A stretch of 64,000 bases of DNA from Caulobacter segnis ATCC 21756. Lineage in GTDB: Bacteria > Pseudomonadota > Alphaproteobacteria > Caulobacterales > Caulobacteraceae. Location: the NCBI RefSeq assembly GCF_000092285.1, contig NC_014100.1, positions 3,038,001 to 3,102,000 on the forward strand, read 5' to 3'. Positions 17,971 through 26,747 of this stretch are shown here, in pieces. The stretch's first letter is position 1. Every line of letters starts with the position of its first letter. The notes under the pieces are model-generated. The model searched no databases. It was not told where the DNA came from and saw only the letters and a program-made list of their open reading frames with translations. Position numbers and translations under genes: made by a program.

Positions 17971-19644
17971 TTAGCATTTACCGCCGTACGCCAACGGGCG
18001 ACAGACGCCGTCGAGGTCGGCCGGCGGCTTGACCCCCGTGACCGCCGCCAGGGTGGGCGCGATATCCACGGTGTCCAGCGGCAGCACGCGCTCGTGCGGG
18101 GCCGCGCCCTTCCACCAGAACAGGATCGGCACGCGGCGATCATAGTCCCAGGGGCTGCCGTGGGTCGAGACGTAGGTGGCGCCCGCCGTGGCCGGAACGC
18201 GATCTGGCCTGAAGGCGATCAAGATGTCGCCCACCCGCCCCGGATAGGCGCTGCGCCGCACCCGCTCGGCCACCGAAAGCTCCTCGGGCGAGGCGTCCGC
18301 CGGCGCCGCCTCCATGGTGAAGATGGCATTGGAGTCAAAGGCTTGCGCCACCACCGGGTCGCGGTTGATCAAGGTCAGGGCCGCGGCCGTGATCCGCGCG
18401 CGGTCGGCCGGCGACGGCGTCTTGCGGTCCGGCCCGACGACATAGATCTGGTCGATGCCGCCGTCGGCGACCAACGGATCCCAGGCCAAACCGAGGTCTG
18501 ACCGCAGCTGAGCGTTCAGCTTGGCGATCCACGGCTTGCCGATCACGCGCTCGACGCCGTAGCCCTCATCGTGCAGGCGCTCGGCGAAGTCCGCGCCGCC
18601 GTGGTCGGCCGCCAGAACGACCAGGACGCCGCCTTTCACCTTGTCCAGGCTCTTCAGGAAGACGCCCAGCCGCGCGTCGAGACGCGCGACTTGGTCGCAC
18701 ATTTCCGGACCGCGCGTGCCGTAGCGATGGCCGATGAAATCGGTCGCCGACAGGCTGATCGTCAAGAGATCGACCTGCGGACCGTCGCCCAGGCCATAGG
18801 TCTCACGCAGACGTTGAGCCAACTCCAGGGTCACCTGGTCGGTGTAGGGGCTGGCGTAGAGGTCGCGCTGCTTGTCCGCGTCGCTGGTCCCCGCCGGGAT
18901 CGGCAGGGCCGCGCGCCAGTGGCGGCCGCCCGTGTCGTACTCGGCCTCGAGGGTCCTGCAGCGCTTGGCCGAGGCCTTGGCGTAGTCCCAGGCGAAAGGA
19001 TGGGCCTTCAGGTCCGCCGAAAGCTTGGCGTTGAAGGCCGCGACGGGCTTGAGGCGCTCCTGCGCCGTCTGCCCCGGCGCGACCCAGGTCGTGAAGCCAA
19101 AGCCGGGCTGGTACCAGAACTGGCCGTCGGCCTTGTGGCCCGACATGGTGATCGCGCCGCGATCCTTGCCCGACACGCCGAACACGCGACTGCCCGGCGA
19201 CACCGCCTTCAGCCAGTCGCCATAGGTGGTGGCGACCATGTTGGCGGGCGAGACCGCCCTGCCCTTGGGATCATCGGCCAGGGTCACGGTCGGATCGGCC
19301 AGGCAGTAGACCGTCTTGCCCGTGGCGCGGTCGTACCAGTCGTTGGCGCTGATGCCGGTCTTGTTGGGATGCTTGCCCGTCAGCAGCGTCGAGTGGCCGG
19401 GGCAGGTCTCGGTGAAGGCGTGCGACTGGTAGCCGTTGGGATAGACGACCCCCTGGCTCAGCGTCGCCAAGCCGCCGACGAACTCCGGCCGGTGCTGGGC
19501 GTAGAGATTGGCGCTGAACTGGTCGACCGAGATCACGACCACCAGCTTGGGGTCAGGCTTGGTCTCGGCGGCCAGAGCGGATTGGGCGGCGAAACCGGTC
19601 GCCAGGACGGCGGCGAGCGCGCCGCAGGTAAGCATCGTCTTCAT
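17971..19644 (-). CDS. PafA-like alkaline phosphatase, secreted
   Basis: 557 aa. Signal peptide MKTMLTCGALAAVLATGFAA. The alkaline phosphatase fold starts at KLVVVISVDQFSANL; the nucleophile threonine is Thr80 in FTETCPGHSTLLTG, followed by Asn101 in SANDWYD. The pair Lys160/Arg162 in VSGKDRGA matches the KxR substrate-binding motif of phosphate-insensitive PafA-type phosphomonoesterases. Later metal ligands lie in SLSATDFIGHRYG and AADHGGAD. It is probably a periplasmic phosphatase that scavenges phosphate. The NPP phosphodiesterase group is the alternative. Confidence 0.82.
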   Translation of the reverse strand: MKTMLTCGALAAVLATGFAAQSALAAETKPDPKLVVVISVDQFSANLYAQHRPEFVGGLATLSQGVVYPNGYQSHAFTETCPGHSTLLTGKHPNKTGISANDWYDRATGKTVYCLADPTVTLADDPKGRAVSPANMVATTYGDWLKAVSPGSRVFGVSGKDRGAITMSGHKADGQFWYQPGFGFTTWVAPGQTAQERLKPVAAFNAKLSADLKAHPFAWDYAKASAKRCRTLEAEYDTGGRHWRAALPIPAGTSDADKQRDLYASPYTDQVTLELAQRLRETYGLGDGPQVDLLTISLSATDFIGHRYGTRGPEMCDQVARLDARLGVFLKSLDKVKGGVLVVLAADHGGADFAERLHDEGYGVERVIGKPWIAKLNAQLRSDLGLAWDPLVADGGIDQIYVVGPDRKTPSPADRARITAAALTLINRDPVVAQAFDSNAIFTMEAAPADASPEELSVAERVRRSAYPGRVGDILIAFRPDRVPATAGATYVSTHGSPWDYDRRVPILFWWKGAAPHERVLPLDTVDIAPTLAAVTGVKPPADLDGVCRPLAYGGKC

Positions 19645-19728
19645 TCGAGCGATTTCGCCCGAATGATTGGTCCGTGCAAGGACGGAAGGATTTCAGGGCT
19701 GAAATGTCGCCGATCGCCCTTGGAACCG

Positions 19729-21399
19729 TCAAGCGCCGCCAAAGATGAAGTCGGTCTTGTAGTAGCCCAAGGACGGATCGAGGATATTGATCGCGAAAGG
19801 CGCGGAGCCATCCGAGACATCCGTCAGCCAGGCGTCGTTCGACCGCGCCATCACGCCTACATCCGCTTTGACGGCCTCGGCCAGCAGCCAGCCCACCATC
19901 GCCGCCTTGGTTCCCAGCCCGCCAGAACCGTCCCCGCCATAACTCGCGAAATAGGCTTCGCGCCCGTCGATCAAGGCGTGGGTCTTGGCGTCATTGGGCG
20001 CGGCGCCGAAGATCGCCTTGTAGGCCTCTCGTGTGGCCTCGAAGAGAGACAAGGCGCCGTACTTGGCTTCGAACTGCGCTCGCCCCTCGCCGACGCCGCC
20101 CAGGTTGACCGCGAAGTTGATGAACCGATTTTCCAGGTTGAACGCCTGATAGTAGGCGCTGTTGAGATTGTTGCCGTTGGGCCCCTCCGGCGACACGAGG
20201 TAGTCCATGCCGGCATCACCCGGGATTTTGCCCGTGAAGAACAGGTAGCTGAGGGTCGCCACGGAGGTCGTCTGACCAGCGCTCGTCATAAGCGTCGCCA
20301 CCGCCGACGCCAGCGTCCGTGAGCCATCGGCCACCTTGGCGTCAAGGTCGGCCACAAGATCGGACTGACCTCCGCGCAACAATGCGCCCGCCGCGATGGC
20401 CAAGGGCGAGGTGCTGGCGAGGCTGACGGTCTTGTCGCTGAACTTCAGCGTCTCAACGCCATGCAGGGTGTCGATCCCCTCCGGCGCGCCGGTGCGAAGA
20501 TCTCGGACAGTCCAGCTTCCTTTGGCGTCCTTCGACCAGGCGTAGTTCTCCGAAGCGCCGGCATAGATCGCCGTATCGGCGCCGAGGCCGCCTTCTATGA
20601 CATCGTCGCCAGCAAAACCTTGGATCTCATCGTTTCCGGCCCCGCCATGGATCACGTCGCCCTTGGGGCTTCCAAGCAGCTTGTCGGACAGGATCGTCGC
20701 CGTTCCCATATCTCTCAGGATCGCGACATCCAGGGCGCTGACCAGGTAGCGAACGTCGGTCCGGAAGGCCAAGCCGTTCATCAGATCGGTGTTCAGCGGG
20801 GTGCTTGTGTTGCCGACATGAAAGACGTTGCCCGCCGTCAGGGGCACGGCGCCGCCATAGAGCGCCACGGCCTGCTCACCCACGAAATAGGGCAGTCCGT
20901 TCTCAACCTGGATCAGACGGTCGAAACGCGTGCCGTATGACCCGAGCGCGTAAGTCGCCCAGTCAGAGAAGCCATTGAAGCCAAGGGCGTGGCCGAGCTC
21001 ATGGGCGAGCACCTCGACCAGGCTGTTCATGCCCGGCGGTTTGGTCGATCCATCCAGCGGGTCAATCCAGTACCATTTGGTCAGGAAGTCACCATCGAGG
21101 AAGATCTCGATGTCCGCGGATCCGCCATTGGGATCCTGACCTGTTCGGAGCTCAAAGACCGTGCCCGCGGCGGCCGTGACCTTGCCGTCCGTCGTGACCT
21201 CCGGGCTGGTGGCCAGCGCCCTGCCTCCGCCTCGATTCGCGTAGTTGGTGACGATGTGGAAGTCGACTTCCAGCGTTGCGTTGGAGGGGGCCAGGTATGA
21301 AGACCAAAGTCCCCACGCCGCCTGCATGTCCTTGACCATGAGATCGACCTTGGCGGCGAAGGCGCCTGTCGGGTCGGTGAAGGTGACGTTGAGCGGCAT
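19729..21399 (-). CDS. RTX-containing metalloprotease-like exoprotein
   Basis: 556 aa. No signal peptide: the start MPLNVTFTDPTG suits type I secretion. The zinc motif AHELGHALGF (His133, Glu134, His137) marks a metzincin-like catalytic domain, but the residue after GFN is Gly, not the usual third His. RTX nonapeptide repeats follow (GGAGNDEIQG, FAGDDVIEGGLGAD). The C-terminal ~200 residues form a separate domain ending in a hydrophobic DFIFGGA, plausibly the secretion signal. The start has GGGGGA upstream. No dedicated ABC exporter is adjacent. Confidence 0.75.
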   Translation of the reverse strand: MPLNVTFTDPTGAFAAKVDLMVKDMQAAWGLWSSYLAPSNATLEVDFHIVTNYANRGGGRALATSPEVTTDGKVTAAAGTVFELRTGQDPNGGSADIEIFLDGDFLTKWYWIDPLDGSTKPPGMNSLVEVLAHELGHALGFNGFSDWATYALGSYGTRFDRLIQVENGLPYFVGEQAVALYGGAVPLTAGNVFHVGNTSTPLNTDLMNGLAFRTDVRYLVSALDVAILRDMGTATILSDKLLGSPKGDVIHGGAGNDEIQGFAGDDVIEGGLGADTAIYAGASENYAWSKDAKGSWTVRDLRTGAPEGIDTLHGVETLKFSDKTVSLASTSPLAIAAGALLRGGQSDLVADLDAKVADGSRTLASAVATLMTSAGQTTSVATLSYLFFTGKIPGDAGMDYLVSPEGPNGNNLNSAYYQAFNLENRFINFAVNLGGVGEGRAQFEAKYGALSLFEATREAYKAIFGAAPNDAKTHALIDGREAYFASYGGDGSGGLGTKAAMVGWLLAEAVKADVGVMARSNDAWLTDVSDGSAPFAINILDPSLGYYKTDFIFGGA

Positions 21400-21517
21400 G
21401 GTTGTCCCCCGAAGCGCCAGCTCTACGCTAGCGCTTACAGAAACGTGAGGCTCAACCTTTAATTGCCCATGAACTCTCGCCGCGGTTTGGCGAGCAATCG
21501 CCGGCTACGTGTCGTGG

Positions 21518-22882
21518 TCAGGCCGCCTTGCCGACCACGGTATTTCGGCCGGAAGCCTTGGCTTCATAGACGCCCTCGTCGGCGCGTTTGAGCAAGGCCT
21601 CGGGCGTGTCCTCGGGGCCGCCCGTGGCCGAGACACCGACCGAGACCGTCACGGTCAGCATTTCATCGCCATTGGCGACCTTGAACGGCGAAGCCGAGAC
21701 GTGCTTGCGGATCCGCTCGGCGATGCGCAGGGCGTCGGCCATGCGCGTCTCGGGCATGATCACCGTGAACTCCTCGCCGCCGTAGCGGCAAGGCAGGTCG
21801 ATGGCCCGCACGTTGGAGGCCAGGCGCAGGGCGAACTCGCGCAGCACCTCGTCGCCGATGTCGTGGCCGAAGGTGTCGTTGATCTTCTTGAAGTGGTCGA
21901 TGTCGATCAGCAGGGCCGAGACCTCGTCCCCGCCCATCGCCGCGCGGCGCACCAGAGTCTCCAGCTGGCCGACCATGTAGCGGCGATTGTGCAGGCCGGT
22001 CAGCTGGTCGGTGACGGCCAGCTCCAGCGAGTGGTCGAGATTGTTGCGCAGGTAGTCGGTGTAGCGCTTGCGCTGGATCTGGGTCTTGGCGCGCGCGGAC
22101 AGTTCTTGAGGATCCACCGGACGCGTCAGGATGTCGTTCACCCCGATCTCCAGCGCCTTGACCATGCGGGCGCGGTCGTCGGGATCGACCAGGGCCAGCA
22201 CCGGAAGGTGACGCGTGCGCTCGTCCGAGCGCAGAGCGGCGGTGAAGCGCAGGCCGTCGAAGCCCTTGGCCGCGGCGTTGACGATGACGAGGTCGACCGG
22301 GCCGCTGGCGCTGACCCGGGCCGTCTCGGGATCGGTCTCGACCACCGGGCGGTGATCGGCGGCCAGTTCGCCGGCCAGGCGCTCGGCCTGGCGTTCGTTG
22401 TCGTCGACCACCAGCACCCGGCCACCGAGGCCGTCCAAGCGCGCGGCGGCGCCGGCGATCACGCCGATGCGGCGGCCCGAGGCCTCGCGCTGGCGCAGTT
22501 CGTCGATCACGAGCTTGAAGCGCGTCAGGCTGCGCACCCGGGCGAACAGCATGACGTCGTCGATGGGCTTCGTCAGAAAGTCGGAGGCGCCGGCCTCCAG
22601 GCCCTGGATCCGGTCGGCCCGGCCGTCCAGGGCGGTGATCATCACCACCGGAATGTGCCGCGTGGCGGGATCTTCCTTGAGCTTGCGGCAGACGGTGAAG
22701 CCGTCGATGCCGGGCATCATCACGTCCAGCAGAATGATGTCGGGCGGATCGCGTTGCGCCATGTTGATGGCCGTCTGGCCGTCCATGGCGGTGGAAACTT
22801 CATAGTATTCAGCCGCCAGCTTGGCTTCCAGCAGGCGGACATTGGCCTCGATGTCATCGACGACGAGGATCCGGGCGCTCAT
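21518..22882 (-). CDS. pleD: Diguanylate cyclase response regulator PleD
   Basis: 454 aa. Two receiver domains precede a GGDEF domain. The phosphoacceptor is Asp53 in [13 protein letters not shown]. The catalytic motif is GGEEF, with the allosteric I-site RAID five residues before it ([14 protein letters not shown]). PleD makes c-di-GMP at the stalked pole during the swarmer-to-stalked transition. ATG 22882 overlaps the divK stop (ATGA), so the pair is translationally coupled; the extension upstream to 23059 runs through divK and is a shadow. Confidence 0.98.
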   Translation of the reverse strand: MSARILVVDDIEANVRLLEAKLAAEYYEVSTAMDGQTAINMAQRDPPDIILLDVMMPGIDGFTVCRKLKEDPATRHIPVVMITALDGRADRIQGLEAGASDFLTKPIDDVMLFARVRSLTRFKLVIDELRQREASGRRIGVIAGAAARLDGLGGRVLVVDDNERQAERLAGELAADHRPVVETDPETARVSASGPVDLVIVNAAAKGFDGLRFTAALRSDERTRHLPVLALVDPDDRARMVKALEIGVNDILTRPVDPQELSARAKTQIQRKRYTDYLRNNLDHSLELAVTDQLTGLHNRRYMVGQLETLVRRAAMGGDEVSALLIDIDHFKKINDTFGHDIGDEVLREFALRLASNVRAIDLPCRYGGEEFTVIMPETRMADALRIAERIRKHVSASPFKVANGDEMLTVTVSVGVSATGGPEDTPEALLKRADEGVYEAKASGRNTVVGKAA

Positions 22883-23256
22883 GCAGGCTGCCTTTCCAGC
22901 AGGCGCTTGATCGTTTCGAGGAAGTGGACGACCGAGATCGGCTTGGAGATATAGGCCTCGCAGCCGCCTTCGCGGATGCGCTCCTCGTCGCCCTTCATGG
23001 CGAAGGCGGTCACGGCCACCACCGGAATGTGGGCCAGTTCCTCGTCTTCCTTCAGCCACTTGGTGACTTCCAGGCCCGAGATTTCCGGCAGCTGGATGTC
23101 CATCAAGATCAGGTCTGGCTTGTTGTCGCGGGCGATGGACAGCGCCGACAGACCCTCGCGGGTCTGCAGGGTCTCGTAACCCTGGGCCTCGAGCAGATCA
23201 TGAAAGAGCTTCATGTTCAGCTCGTTATCCTCCACGATGAGGACCTTCTTCGTCAT
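22879..23256 (-). CDS. divK: Single-domain response regulator DivK
   Basis: 125 aa, a receiver domain alone. Asp53 lies in [13 protein letters not shown]; the acidic pair is in VLIVEDNE; the conserved Lys is in YISKPISV. It controls CtrA phosphorylation through DivL and CckA and is essential for asymmetric division. The start is ATG 23256; the 24 residues upstream in the open frame are non-coding in style. Upstream lie a GATTC (GANTC) site and a CtrA-like box. It overlaps pleD by 4 nt. Confidence 0.98.
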   Translation of the reverse strand: MTKKVLIVEDNELNMKLFHDLLEAQGYETLQTREGLSALSIARDNKPDLILMDIQLPEISGLEVTKWLKEDEELAHIPVVAVTAFAMKGDEERIREGGCEAYISKPISVVHFLETIKRLLERQPA

Positions 23257-23334
23257 CCTTACCCCGACCGTACGGTCATGTGGCGACGCCTGCGGATTCG
23301 CGCCACCTTCCAGAAGTTGTTCGCACAAATATCC

Positions 23335-23349
23335 TTAAGCGCCCGCTAA
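23335..23349 (-). promoter_or_regulatory. CtrA-like box upstream of divK
   Basis: Read on the minus strand, TTAG-N7-TTAA occupies 23349-23335, one base away from the CtrA consensus TTAA-N7-TTAA, about 80 nt before the divK start. CtrA activates divK in Caulobacter crescentus, so this is a good candidate for that site. It also lies in the shared region with the divergent HAD gene. Confidence 0.55.
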
Positions 23350-23377
23350 TCGCTTTTAGACCGACCGCCAAGAGCCC

Positions 23378-24025
23378 ATGAAACCGCGCCTTACCGATCT
23401 TCAGGCCTGCCCCATCAGTCCCGCAGCGCCGCTGGTCATCGTCGATGTCGACGAGGTGCTGGCCCAGTTCATGCTCGGCTTCGGAGCCTTCATCTCGCGA
23501 TACGGCTTCGAGCTGCGGGTGGATCGGTTCGCCCTGTTCCAAAATATCTATCGCCCCGGAGAGACCGAACACCTCGATCTGATCGCGGGCAAGGCCCTGT
23601 TCGACGATTTCTTCCGCGATGGCGCCGAGGACCTGCCGCCGGCGACCGGCGCCGCCGACGCCCTGGCCGACCTTTCGACGCGAGCCGAGGTGGTGATCCT
23701 GACCAATGCGCCCGAGCACGGCCGCCTCGCCCGCGCTCAATGGCTGAAGACCCACGGCTTCGACTACCCCCTGATCATCAACACCGGCCCCAAGGGCCCC
23801 GCCGCCGCCGAGCTGGCCGCGCGCACCTCCGGTCGCGCGGTCTTCATCGACGACCTTTTACCGCAGCTGGAATCGGTGGCGGAAAGGGCGCCCAAGGTTG
23901 GACGCTTCCAGATGGTCAGCGATGAGCGCTTACGCCCCCTCGCCCCATCCGCGCCCGACCGCCATGTCCGTATCGACGAATGGCCGCTGCTGAAGACGGC
24001 CATCGAGGAGCGTCTGTTCGCATGA
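23378..24025 (+). CDS. HAD-family hydrolase
   Basis: 215 aa. HAD motif I is IVDVDEVLAQFM near residue 22, motif II is VVILTNAPEHG, and the acidic motif IV is RAVFIDDLLPQ. The N-terminal insert after motif I forms a cap. It is a cytoplasmic phosphatase-like enzyme with unknown substrate. Its stop overlaps the start of the ROK kinase gene (ATGA), and the pairing suggests sugar-phosphate metabolism. Confidence 0.8.
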   Translation: MKPRLTDLQACPISPAAPLVIVDVDEVLAQFMLGFGAFISRYGFELRVDRFALFQNIYRPGETEHLDLIAGKALFDDFFRDGAEDLPPATGAADALADLSTRAEVVILTNAPEHGRLARAQWLKTHGFDYPLIINTGPKGPAAAELAARTSGRAVFIDDLLPQLESVAERAPKVGRFQMVSDERLRPLAPSAPDRHVRIDEWPLLKTAIEERLFA

Positions 24026-24912
24026 TCCGTTTTGGCATCGATTTCGGCGGCACCAAGATCGAAGCCGCCGCCATCGACGAGTCCGGGGCCTTTGTCGCGC
24101 GGGTGCGCAAGCCCAATCCCGGCGAGTATAAAGCAGCGCTCGAGGTCGTCGCCGAGCTGGTCGCCGACGCCGAGGCGATGGCCGGCGCGTCCTGCGCGCG
24201 GCTGGGGCTGGGGATCCCCGGCTCGATCTCGCCTCGCAGCGGCCTGATCCGCAACGCCAACAGCGTCTATCTGAACGGCCAGCGCTTCGGCGAGGACCTG
24301 GAGCAGCGCCTGGCTCGCCCCGTCCGTCTGACCAACGACGCCAACTGCCTAGCTCTGTCCGAGGCTGCGGACGGCGCGGGCGCGGGCGAGGGCGTGGTCT
24401 TCGCCGCCATCCTGGGCACCGGCTGCGGCGGCGGCGTTGTCGTCGACGGCAAGATCATCGACGGCCGCAACGGCTTCGCCGGCGAATGGGGCCATTCGCC
24501 CCTGCCCTGGCCCAAGCCCGAGGAATATCCCGGCCCCGACTGCTGGTGCGGCCGCAAGGGTTGCCTGGAGACCTGGATCGCGGGCCCCAGCTTCGCCCGC
24601 GACGCCGGCTTCCCGAACGGCCAGGCCACGATGGAGGCGATCGCCGCCGGCGACGCGTCCGCCGCCGCGGCGCTGGATCGCTATGTCGACCGGCTGGGCC
24701 GGGCCCTGGCCGTGGTCTGCGACCTGATCGATCCCGACGTCATCGTCCTGGGCGGCGGCATGTCGAATGTCGACGTGCTCTATGATCGCCTGCAAGGTGC
24801 CATCGCCCCGAACGTCTTCTCCGACGTGTTCGAAACGCCGGTCCGCAAGGCCATCCACGGCGACAGCTCCGGCGTGCGCGGCGCGGCCTGGCTGTGGCCG
24901 CAGGAGGCCTAA
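24022..24912 (+). CDS. ROK-family sugar kinase
   Basis: 296 aa. The N-terminus FGIDFGGTKIEAAAID holds the phosphate-binding loop. GLGIPGSISP is followed by RNANSVYLNG, NDANCLALSEA with the catalytic Asp, GTGCGGGVVVDG, and the ROK zinc motif CWCGRKGCLETW. This is the fructokinase/N-acetylglucosamine kinase group; the sugar is uncertain. ATG 24022 overlaps the stop of the upstream HAD gene, so the two are cotranslated. dinB follows 11 nt later. Confidence 0.88.
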   Translation: MIRFGIDFGGTKIEAAAIDESGAFVARVRKPNPGEYKAALEVVAELVADAEAMAGASCARLGLGIPGSISPRSGLIRNANSVYLNGQRFGEDLEQRLARPVRLTNDANCLALSEAADGAGAGEGVVFAAILGTGCGGGVVVDGKIIDGRNGFAGEWGHSPLPWPKPEEYPGPDCWCGRKGCLETWIAGPSFARDAGFPNGQATMEAIAAGDASAAAALDRYVDRLGRALAVVCDLIDPDVIVLGGGMSNVDVLYDRLQGAIAPNVFSDVFETPVRKAIHGDSSGVRGAAWLWPQEA

Positions 24913-24923
24913 AGGAGCCCGAC

Positions 24924-26180
24924 ATGAAATCCTTGTGCCGCGACTGCGGGTGGACGGGCGAGGCCAAGGCCGCGCGCTGTCCGTCCTGCGGCTCGCCGCG
25001 CACGGTGTTTCACGAAGAGCTGGGGACGCTCTCGATCGCGCACCTAGACTGCGACGCCTTCTACGCCTCGGTCGAGAAGCGGGATGATCCGTCCCTCCGC
25101 GACAAGCCGGTGATCGTCGGCGGCGGCAAGCGCGGGGTGGTGACCACCGCCTGCTACATCGCCCGCATGAGCGGGGCGAAGTCAGCCATGCCGATGTTCA
25201 AGGCGCTGAAGCTGTGCCCCGACGCCGTGGTCATCAAGCCGAACTTCGCCAAGTACAAGGAAGAGAGCCGGCGCATCCACGAGAAGCTCGACAAGCTGAC
25301 ACCTCTCATCCAGCCGCTGTCGCTGGACGAGGCCTGGATCGACCTGACCGGCACCGAGCGCCTGCACGGCGCGCCGCCGGCGGCGATGCTGGCCAGGCTG
25401 CAGGCCGAGATCGAACGCGACATCGGCCTGACCGTCTCGATCGGCCTGGCGCCCAACAAGTTCCTGGCCAAGATCGCCTCGGAGCTGGACAAGCCGCGCG
25501 GCTTCTCGGCCATCGGCGCGGCCGAGGCGCAGAGCTTTCTGGCGAACAAGCCGGTCGGCATCCTGCCCGGGGTCGGCCCGGCCACCGTCTCGGCCCTCGC
25601 GGAGATCGGCCTACGCACGGTGGGCGACATCGCGGCCTCGGACCTGAAGCTGCTCGCCAACCGCCTCGGCTCCGGCGGTCTGCGCCTGCATCGTCTGGCT
25701 CACGGCCAGGACAGCCGGATCGTCGATCCCGACCAGGCCCGTAAGACGATCAGCGCCGAGACCACGTTCAACGACGACCTGCACAAGCGCGACGATCTGG
25801 AGGACGAGCTCTGGCCCCTCTGCGAAAAGGTCGCCAAGCAGGCGCGCAAGGAGGGCGTCGCCGGCCGCGTGGCGACGCTGAAGCTGCGCACCCCCGACTT
25901 CAAGATCCACACCCGCCGCCGCACCTTGGCGGTGCCGACCCAGACCGCCCGCACCCTGTTCCAGGTGGCGCGGGAGCTGTTGGCGGCCGAGCCCAAGGGC
26001 TTCTCCTATCGTCTGATCGGCGCCGGCCTGACCGAGTTCGTCGACGCCGAGACCGCCGGCTCGGACATGTTCGCCGACGAAGAGCGGCGCTCTCTAAAAA
26101 GTGAGACCGCTATCGACGCCTTGCGCGGAAAGTTCGGCGCCGCGGCGGTCGTCACTGGCCGAGCGTTGAAGAGCCGCTGA
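24924..26180 (+). CDS. dinB: DNA polymerase IV with N-terminal zinc ribbon
   Basis: 418 aa. A four-cysteine zinc-ribbon-like start (CRDCGWTGEAKAARCPSCGS) precedes a normal Y-family polymerase: AHLDCDAFYASVE (catalytic Asp), TTACYIARMSGAKSAMPMFK, PLSLDEAWIDLTGT (catalytic Asp-Glu), helix-hairpin-helix GILPGVGPATVSALAE, and a little-finger domain. It performs translesion synthesis. The start has AAAGGAG 7 nt upstream and sits 11 nt after the kinase gene. The zinc ribbon is not part of the classic E. coli protein. Confidence 0.93.
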   Translation: MKSLCRDCGWTGEAKAARCPSCGSPRTVFHEELGTLSIAHLDCDAFYASVEKRDDPSLRDKPVIVGGGKRGVVTTACYIARMSGAKSAMPMFKALKLCPDAVVIKPNFAKYKEESRRIHEKLDKLTPLIQPLSLDEAWIDLTGTERLHGAPPAAMLARLQAEIERDIGLTVSIGLAPNKFLAKIASELDKPRGFSAIGAAEAQSFLANKPVGILPGVGPATVSALAEIGLRTVGDIAASDLKLLANRLGSGGLRLHRLAHGQDSRIVDPDQARKTISAETTFNDDLHKRDDLEDELWPLCEKVAKQARKEGVAGRVATLKLRTPDFKIHTRRRTLAVPTQTARTLFQVARELLAAEPKGFSYRLIGAGLTEFVDAETAGSDMFADEERRSLKSETAIDALRGKFGAAAVVTGRALKSR

Positions 26181-26405
26181 GTCGCGGCTCGCCCTCTTGC
26201 GCGACAGCTTGTCGCTAACCATTTGGGCCTCTCCATCACGGAACCGTTCGCGCGCGGTCTTCGCTCTCCCAAACGTGAAGCCGATTTCCGCGGCGCCCCT
26301 GTGCTAAAGCGGCGCAGCGGCGCTTCGGGCTCTTCCAAAGCCGCCGCGTTTCCATATCTAATCCAGAATAGGCGGGTGATTTGCTCGCCAGGAGAGAACA
26401 AGTCG

Positions 26406-26735
26406 ATGGCCGAGCGGAAGCAAGGCGGACAAAGCAACGGCGCTGGGTCGTCGGTCGTCACGGAAGTGAAGCCGAAGACGCAGAAGCCTTCGCTTTATCG
26501 GGTTCTGATTCTCAACGACGATTACACGCCAATGGAATTCGTCGTTTACGTGCTCGAGCGGTTCTTCAACAAGTCGCGCGAAGATGCGACACGCATCATG
26601 TTGCATGTCCACCAAAACGGTGTGGGTGTGTGTGGTGTCTATACTTACGAAGTCGCAGAAACCAAGGTCGCCCAAGTCATCGACTCGGCGCGACGCCATC
26701 AGCACCCCCTACAGTGCACCATGGAAAAGGACTGA
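26406..26735 (+). CDS. clpS: ClpS adaptor protein
   Basis: 109 aa. It carries the ClpS core [20 protein letters not shown], ending in the [12 protein letters not shown] motif. ClpS binds N-terminal degrons and delivers them to ClpAP. The extended N-terminus ([12 protein letters not shown]...) is flexible and typical. The ATG at 26406 has AGGAGAG upstream. clpA follows 12 nt downstream, so the adaptor and unfoldase are cotranscribed. Confidence 0.96.
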   Translation: MAERKQGGQSNGAGSSVVTEVKPKTQKPSLYRVLILNDDYTPMEFVVYVLERFFNKSREDATRIMLHVHQNGVGVCGVYTYEVAETKVAQVIDSARRHQHPLQCTMEKD

Positions 26736-26747
26736 GGAGCCTCCCCG

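Noticed and set aside
18571..20322. A 583-residue + strand frame
   Set aside because: Antisense to the PafA-like and RTX genes, crossing both; not a gene.
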